Below are positions 60,455 through 64,000 of a DNA stretch of 64,000 nt, one piece after another. This DNA comes from JBCBJX01 sp964342855. Lineage in GTDB: Bacteria; Pseudomonadota; Alphaproteobacteria; Caulobacterales; Parvularculaceae. Location: contig CAYFIB010000002.1 of the NCBI GenBank assembly GCA_964342855.1, positions 87,973 through 151,972 of the forward strand, written 5' to 3'. A program made the position numbers and the translations under genes. Numbering within the stretch: the stretch's first letter is position 1; each line of letters opens with the position of its first letter. The notes beneath the pieces are model-generated. The model was not told the origin of the DNA. It saw only the letters and a program-made list of their open reading frames with translations, and did not search any database.

Positions 60455-61780
60455 ATGAGCGAAGCTGGCATCGGAATGGATCTGGAAGAGCTCTCGACGC
60501 AGCGTCAGTCTGCGGATGAGTTCGAGGACGCGCCCGCGACGTTGGCGGACGCCGAAGCGCACGCCGCGTCGATGGACATCGCCGACATCCGCGTCGGCAA
60601 TCCCAAACTATTCCAGAGCGGCATGGAGCTGCCGTACTTCAAGCGTCTGCGCGAGGAGGACCCGATCCATTTCGCCGAGGACAGCCCGTTCGGCCCGTAC
60701 TGGTCGATCACGCGGTATGCGGACATCATGGAGGTCGACAAGGACCACCAGCGCTTTTCTTCCGACAGCTCCCATGGCGGCATCATCATCGGCGGGACGA
60801 GCGAAGGGACCTCCGTTCCCATGTTCATCGCCATGGACCCGCCCAAGCACGACGTCCAGCGCGCGGCCGTCGCTCCCGTCGTCGCGCCGCCGAACCTGAA
60901 GGCGATGGAGCCGCTGATCCGCGAGCGGGCGAGCGCCATCCTCGACGGGCTGCCCATCGGCGAGACGTTCGACTGGGTGGACCTCGTCTCCAAGGAACTG
61001 ACCGCGATGACCCTCGCGACGCTGTTCGATTTTCCGCAGGAAGACCGTCGCAAGCTCACTCACTGGTCGGACGTCGCGACCAGCGTTCCCGGCGACGGTC
61101 TGACGAGCGGGCCGGACGAGTGGGCGATGATCATGATGGAGTGTCACCAGGCGTTCGATACGCTCTGGAAGGAGCGCCTTGAAAAGCCGGGCGACAATGA
61201 TCTCATCTCGATGCTGACGAGCAATCCGGAGACGCGGGACATGCCGCCGCTGGAGCTCTTCGGCAATATGCTGCTCCTCATCGTCGGCGGTAACGACACC
61301 ACCCGAAACACCATCACCGGCAGCATCTACGCGCTCAATCAGAACCCTGACGAATACGCCAGGCTGAAAGCCGATCAGGGGCTCATCCCCAATATGGTCT
61401 CGGAGACGATCCGCTGGCAGACGCCGCTCGCGCACATGCGCCGCACGGCGGTCGCCGATGTGGAGATGGGCGGCAAGACCATTCGCGCAGGCGACAAGGT
61501 CGTCATGTGGTACGTCTCTGGCAACCGCGACGACGGCGTTTTCGAGGACCCGGACGCCTATAAAATCGACCGCAAAGGCGCGCGTTCGCACACGTCCTTC
61601 GGCTATGGCATCCACCGGTGCGTCGGCAATCGCCTCGCGGAGCTGCAGCTGAAAATCATCTGGGAAGAGATCATGAACCGCTTCCCGCACATCGAGGTCG
61701 TGGAAGAACCGAGCCGCGCGCTCTCGTCCTTCGTGCGCGGATATCGCGAGATGAAAGTGCGAATTCCGGCGCGGCACTGA
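60455..61780 (+). CDS. Cytochrome P450
   Basis: 441 residues with GGGAGGAACG upstream. Key motifs: oxygen-binding I-helix VGGNDTTRN, ExxR as ETIR, and the heme-ligand loop FGYGIHRCVGNRLAE with the axial Cys. This is a soluble bacterial class I P450, resembling the linalool/CYP111 and steroid-acting groups. Ferredoxin and reductase partners are not nearby. Substrate unknown. Confidence 0.92.
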   Translation: MSEAGIGMDLEELSTQRQSADEFEDAPATLADAEAHAASMDIADIRVGNPKLFQSGMELPYFKRLREEDPIHFAEDSPFGPYWSITRYADIMEVDKDHQRFSSDSSHGGIIIGGTSEGTSVPMFIAMDPPKHDVQRAAVAPVVAPPNLKAMEPLIRERASAILDGLPIGETFDWVDLVSKELTAMTLATLFDFPQEDRRKLTHWSDVATSVPGDGLTSGPDEWAMIMMECHQAFDTLWKERLEKPGDNDLISMLTSNPETRDMPPLELFGNMLLLIVGGNDTTRNTITGSIYALNQNPDEYARLKADQGLIPNMVSETIRWQTPLAHMRRTAVADVEMGGKTIRAGDKVVMWYVSGNRDDGVFEDPDAYKIDRKGARSHTSFGYGIHRCVGNRLAELQLKIIWEEIMNRFPHIEVVEEPSRALSSFVRGYREMKVRIPARH

Positions 61781-61801
61781 GGGGAGGGGAAGCCCCGCCG
61801 C

Positions 61802-62701
61802 TCACCCCTTCAGCGAGCGATATCCCGTCCGCACCATGCGCTCGGCGTTGATGAAGCCCTGACCCCATTCCGCTTCCAGCGCCTTCAGCGGGGCGGCGGC
61901 GACGGCTTCGTCTTCGGTGTCGCCGGCGTCGATGCGGGCCTGAATGCGGGCGCGGACGGTTTTCAGCATGTCGATGGTCGCGAGCATGTCGGCGGCGGAG
62001 GCGAGGGGGCCGTGGCCGGGGATGATTTTCGTCTCGGGGCCGGCTTGGGACGCGACGGCTTCCAGCGCTGCGATGGCGCCGTCCAGCGAACCGCCGGAAT
62101 CGACATCGATGAACGGGAACCCGCCATTGAAGAAGATATCGCCCATGTGGATGACGTCGGCGTTGACGAAGCGGACGATAGCGTCGCCGTCCGTATGCGC
62201 CGGGTCCATGTGCTGCACGCGCACCGTCTCGCCATTGAGGTGAAACGTCACTTCATCGCTGAAGGTGACGATGGGCAGCGCCGCGTCCGGCGAGGGCGGC
62301 GTCGCGCGGCCGAACAGCCGATTGAACTGCTCCATGCTCATCCGCTGGCGGACATTGTCGTGGGCTACGATGACGGCGCCCGCTTCGCCCAGGTTCTCGT
62401 TGCCGCCCGTGTGGTCGCCATGCCAGTGAGTGTTGACGACGAAGCGGATGGCGGTGTCGGAAATCTCCGATACCGCCGCCTGAATTTTGCCGGTGAGCGG
62501 CGCGTACTGGTCGTCGACCATGATGACGCCTTCGGGGCCTGCGAGCACCGCGATATTGCCGCCCGCGCCCTGCAGCATGTGCACCCCGTCGGCGACCTCC
62601 ACGGCGGTGATCGCGACATTGTCAAAGCGCCCTTGGGCGGCGGCGGGCGCGGCGAAAGCGGCGGCGAGCGCGAAAGCAGTGATGGCGACGGTGCGGCGCA
62701 T
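61802..62701 (-). CDS. Periplasmic metallo-beta-lactamase-fold hydrolase
   Basis: 299 residues. A signal peptide (MRRTVAITAFALAAAFAAPA) is followed by the MBL motif NTHWHGDHTGGN, a second His segment in HMDPAHTDGDAIV, and IIPGHG late in the protein. It resembles subclass B3-like or SoxH-type hydrolases, not a proven antibiotic resistance enzyme. It converges on the P450 gene. Confidence 0.85.
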   Translation of the reverse strand: MRRTVAITAFALAAAFAAPAAAQGRFDNVAITAVEVADGVHMLQGAGGNIAVLAGPEGVIMVDDQYAPLTGKIQAAVSEISDTAIRFVVNTHWHGDHTGGNENLGEAGAVIVAHDNVRQRMSMEQFNRLFGRATPPSPDAALPIVTFSDEVTFHLNGETVRVQHMDPAHTDGDAIVRFVNADVIHMGDIFFNGGFPFIDVDSGGSLDGAIAALEAVASQAGPETKIIPGHGPLASAADMLATIDMLKTVRARIQARIDAGDTEDEAVAAAPLKALEAEWGQGFINAERMVRTGYRSLKG

Positions 62702-62867
62702 GGAGTTCTCCCCGGTTTGTTTTCCCTCCGATAGCTAGCGGCGACCGGGTCCAGCGGCTATGTCCCCGGGGATCGCAAAGCCGCGATCTGCCGGAAGCTT
62801 GCGTTCAGGCGCTTTCTTTCGCCATTCTCGGCCATGAACCTGCACGTTTCTTGCTCAGAATTGACCT

Positions 62868-64000
62868 ATGACCGACGCCAAACTCGCCCCCGCCGCCGCC
62901 GCCGCAGCCGACTGGACGCCCCATGGCTGGCGCGCCCGCCCCGCGAAGCACATTCCGGAAGACTATCCGGAGCCCGCCGCGCTCGACGCCGTGGAGGCGG
63001 AGCTTGCAGGCTATCCGCCGCTGGTCTTCGCCGGGGAGGCCCGGCGCCTGCGCCAGCGTCTCGGCGATGTGGCGAAGGGGAATGCGTTTCTTTTGCAGGG
63101 CGGCGACTGCGCGGAGAGCTTCAAGGAATTCTCGCCGAACGCCATTCGCGACACGTTCCGGGTGCTCCTGCAGATGGCTGTCGCGCTCACCTATGGCGCG
63201 GGAACGCCGGTGGTGAAGGTCGGCCGCATTGCGGGCCAATATGGCAAACCGCGCTCCTCGCCGACGGAGACGCAAGGGGAGGTGACGCTTCCCTCCTATC
63301 GCGGCGACAACATCAACGGCATGGAGTTCACCCCCGAGGCGCGCATTCCCGACCCGCAACGGCTTCTGAAGGCCTACGGACAATCGGCGGCGACGCTCAA
63401 CCTCATCCGCGCCTTCGCGACGGGCGGCTACGCATCGCTGCGCAACGTGCACACATGGAACCTCGAATTCGTCGCGGACCGCCCGGCGAACGAGACCTAC
63501 GCGAAGATCGCCGACAAGATCTCCGAAGCCCTCGACTTCATGGAGGCCTGCGGCGTCACCGGCGACACGGCGCCGCCTCTCAATCAGGTGGAATTCTACA
63601 CCTCCCATGAGGCGCTGCTTCTCGGCTATGAGCAGGCGATGACGCGCGTCGATTCCACCTCCGGCGGCTGGTACGACACCTCCGCCCACATGCTGTGGAT
63701 CGGCGACCGGACGCGCCAGCCGGACGGCGCGCATGTCGAATTCTGCCGCGGCGTTGCGAACCCCATCGGCATGAAATGCGGGCCGACGCTGGAAGCGGAC
63801 GAGCTGCTGAAGCTCTGCGACATCCTGAACCCGAAGAACGAGGCGGGGCGCATCGTCCTCATCGCACGTTTCGGGGCGAGCAAGGTCGCGGGCGGGCTGC
63901 CGAAACTCGTCCGCGCCGTGACGGAGGCGGGCCGCAACGTCGTCTGGTCGTGCGACCCCATGCACGGCAACACCATCAAGGCGGGTGACTACAAGACCCG
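62868..64000 (+). CDS. Class II DAHP synthase (partial, runs off window)
   Basis: At least 377 codons from ATG 62868; the stop lies beyond 64000. The start of the mature domain is DWTPHGWRARPAKHIPEDYP. Motifs GGDCAESFKEF, VGRIAGQYGKPRSSP, YRGDNINGMEFT and VVWSCDPMHGNTIK are those of the plant-like class II enzymes, with metal and phosphate ligands visible. It joins phosphoenolpyruvate and erythrose-4-phosphate in the first step of aromatic amino acid synthesis. Confidence 0.95.
   Translation, partial: MTDAKLAPAAAAAADWTPHGWRARPAKHIPEDYPEPAALDAVEAELAGYPPLVFAGEARRLRQRLGDVAKGNAFLLQGGDCAESFKEFSPNAIRDTFRVLLQMAVALTYGAGTPVVKVGRIAGQYGKPRSSPTETQGEVTLPSYRGDNINGMEFTPEARIPDPQRLLKAYGQSAATLNLIRAFATGGYASLRNVHTWNLEFVADRPANETYAKIADKISEALDFMEACGVTGDTAPPLNQVEFYTSHEALLLGYEQAMTRVDSTSGGWYDTSAHMLWIGDRTRQPDGAHVEFCRGVANPIGMKCGPTLEADELLKLCDILNPKNEAGRIVLIARFGASKVAGGLPKLVRAVTEAGRNVVWSCDPMHGNTIKAGDYKT

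Noticed and set aside
61802..62701. Calling the MBL-fold protein an antibiotic resistance beta-lactamase
   Set aside because: The fold motif is shared by many hydrolases; nothing in the sequence shows beta-lactam activity.
1..64000. CRISPR array
   Set aside because: No regularly spaced short direct repeats were found; the repeats at 10-398 are palindromic and irregularly spaced, and no cas genes are present.

Overview
The window is GC-rich bacterial DNA from an alphaproteobacterium. Compact divergent operons, the glmU/glmS neighbourhood, the class II DAHP synthase and the MobC/DUF736/DUF3768/ArdC-type mobile genes all fit that class. The family cannot be fixed from sequence alone. Two chromosomal flanks enclose one genomic island of about 43 kb.

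Left flank (1-7142): palindromic repeats, a hybrid sensor histidine kinase, then a leftward group with a serine hydrolase, a DUF4345 membrane protein, an NmrA-like NAD(P)-binding protein and an AraC regulator. Right flank (50155-64000): a cI/S24-like regulator, gph, glmU, a DUF4259 gene, glmS, rpiA, glutathione reductase, an AlkA-like glycosylase, a cytochrome P450, a metallo-beta-lactamase-fold hydrolase and the start of a class II DAHP synthase.

Island (7143-50154): an exact 45-bp direct repeat of the 3' half of tRNA-Val bounds it, with the intact tRNA at the right end beside a tyrosine integrase (48843) and its likely excisionase (48468). From left to right it holds: (i) an IS3-family transposase remnant; (ii) an HTH-P-loop GTPase-like protein and a two-gene membrane module of unknown function; (iii) a diversity-generating retroelement (DGR) whose avd and reverse transcriptase are damaged, but whose target gene, an alpha/beta hydrolase-membrane-FGE fusion, is intact and carries a diversified 3' end; (iv) a mobilisation block with relaxase, MobC, candidate oriT, DUF736 and a TraG/VirD4 coupling protein without an obvious membrane anchor; no type IV secretion genes are present, so this looks like an integrative mobilisable element; (v) a cargo block of unknown membrane proteins, a putative M48-like metallopeptidase, DUF3768, a Fic protein and ArdC antirestriction; (vi) a complete type 3 BREX-like phage-defence operon (brxF-brxC-extra gene-pglX-brxH-pglZ-brxA), with one unassigned gene inside it; (vii) a second integrase with an AlpA-like regulator beside a truncated tRNA-Tyr, suggesting a nested or fused second element; (viii) a PIN-domain toxin-antitoxin pair.

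The most interesting signals are the extra BREX gene with an Rx4H motif, the DGR relic with NNC-rich variable codons, a pair of structured elements with compensatory stem changes upstream of two minus-strand island genes, a hairpin that masks a ribosome binding site at 24478-24519, and the uncharacterised GTPase/membrane module at 8.2-13.1 kb.
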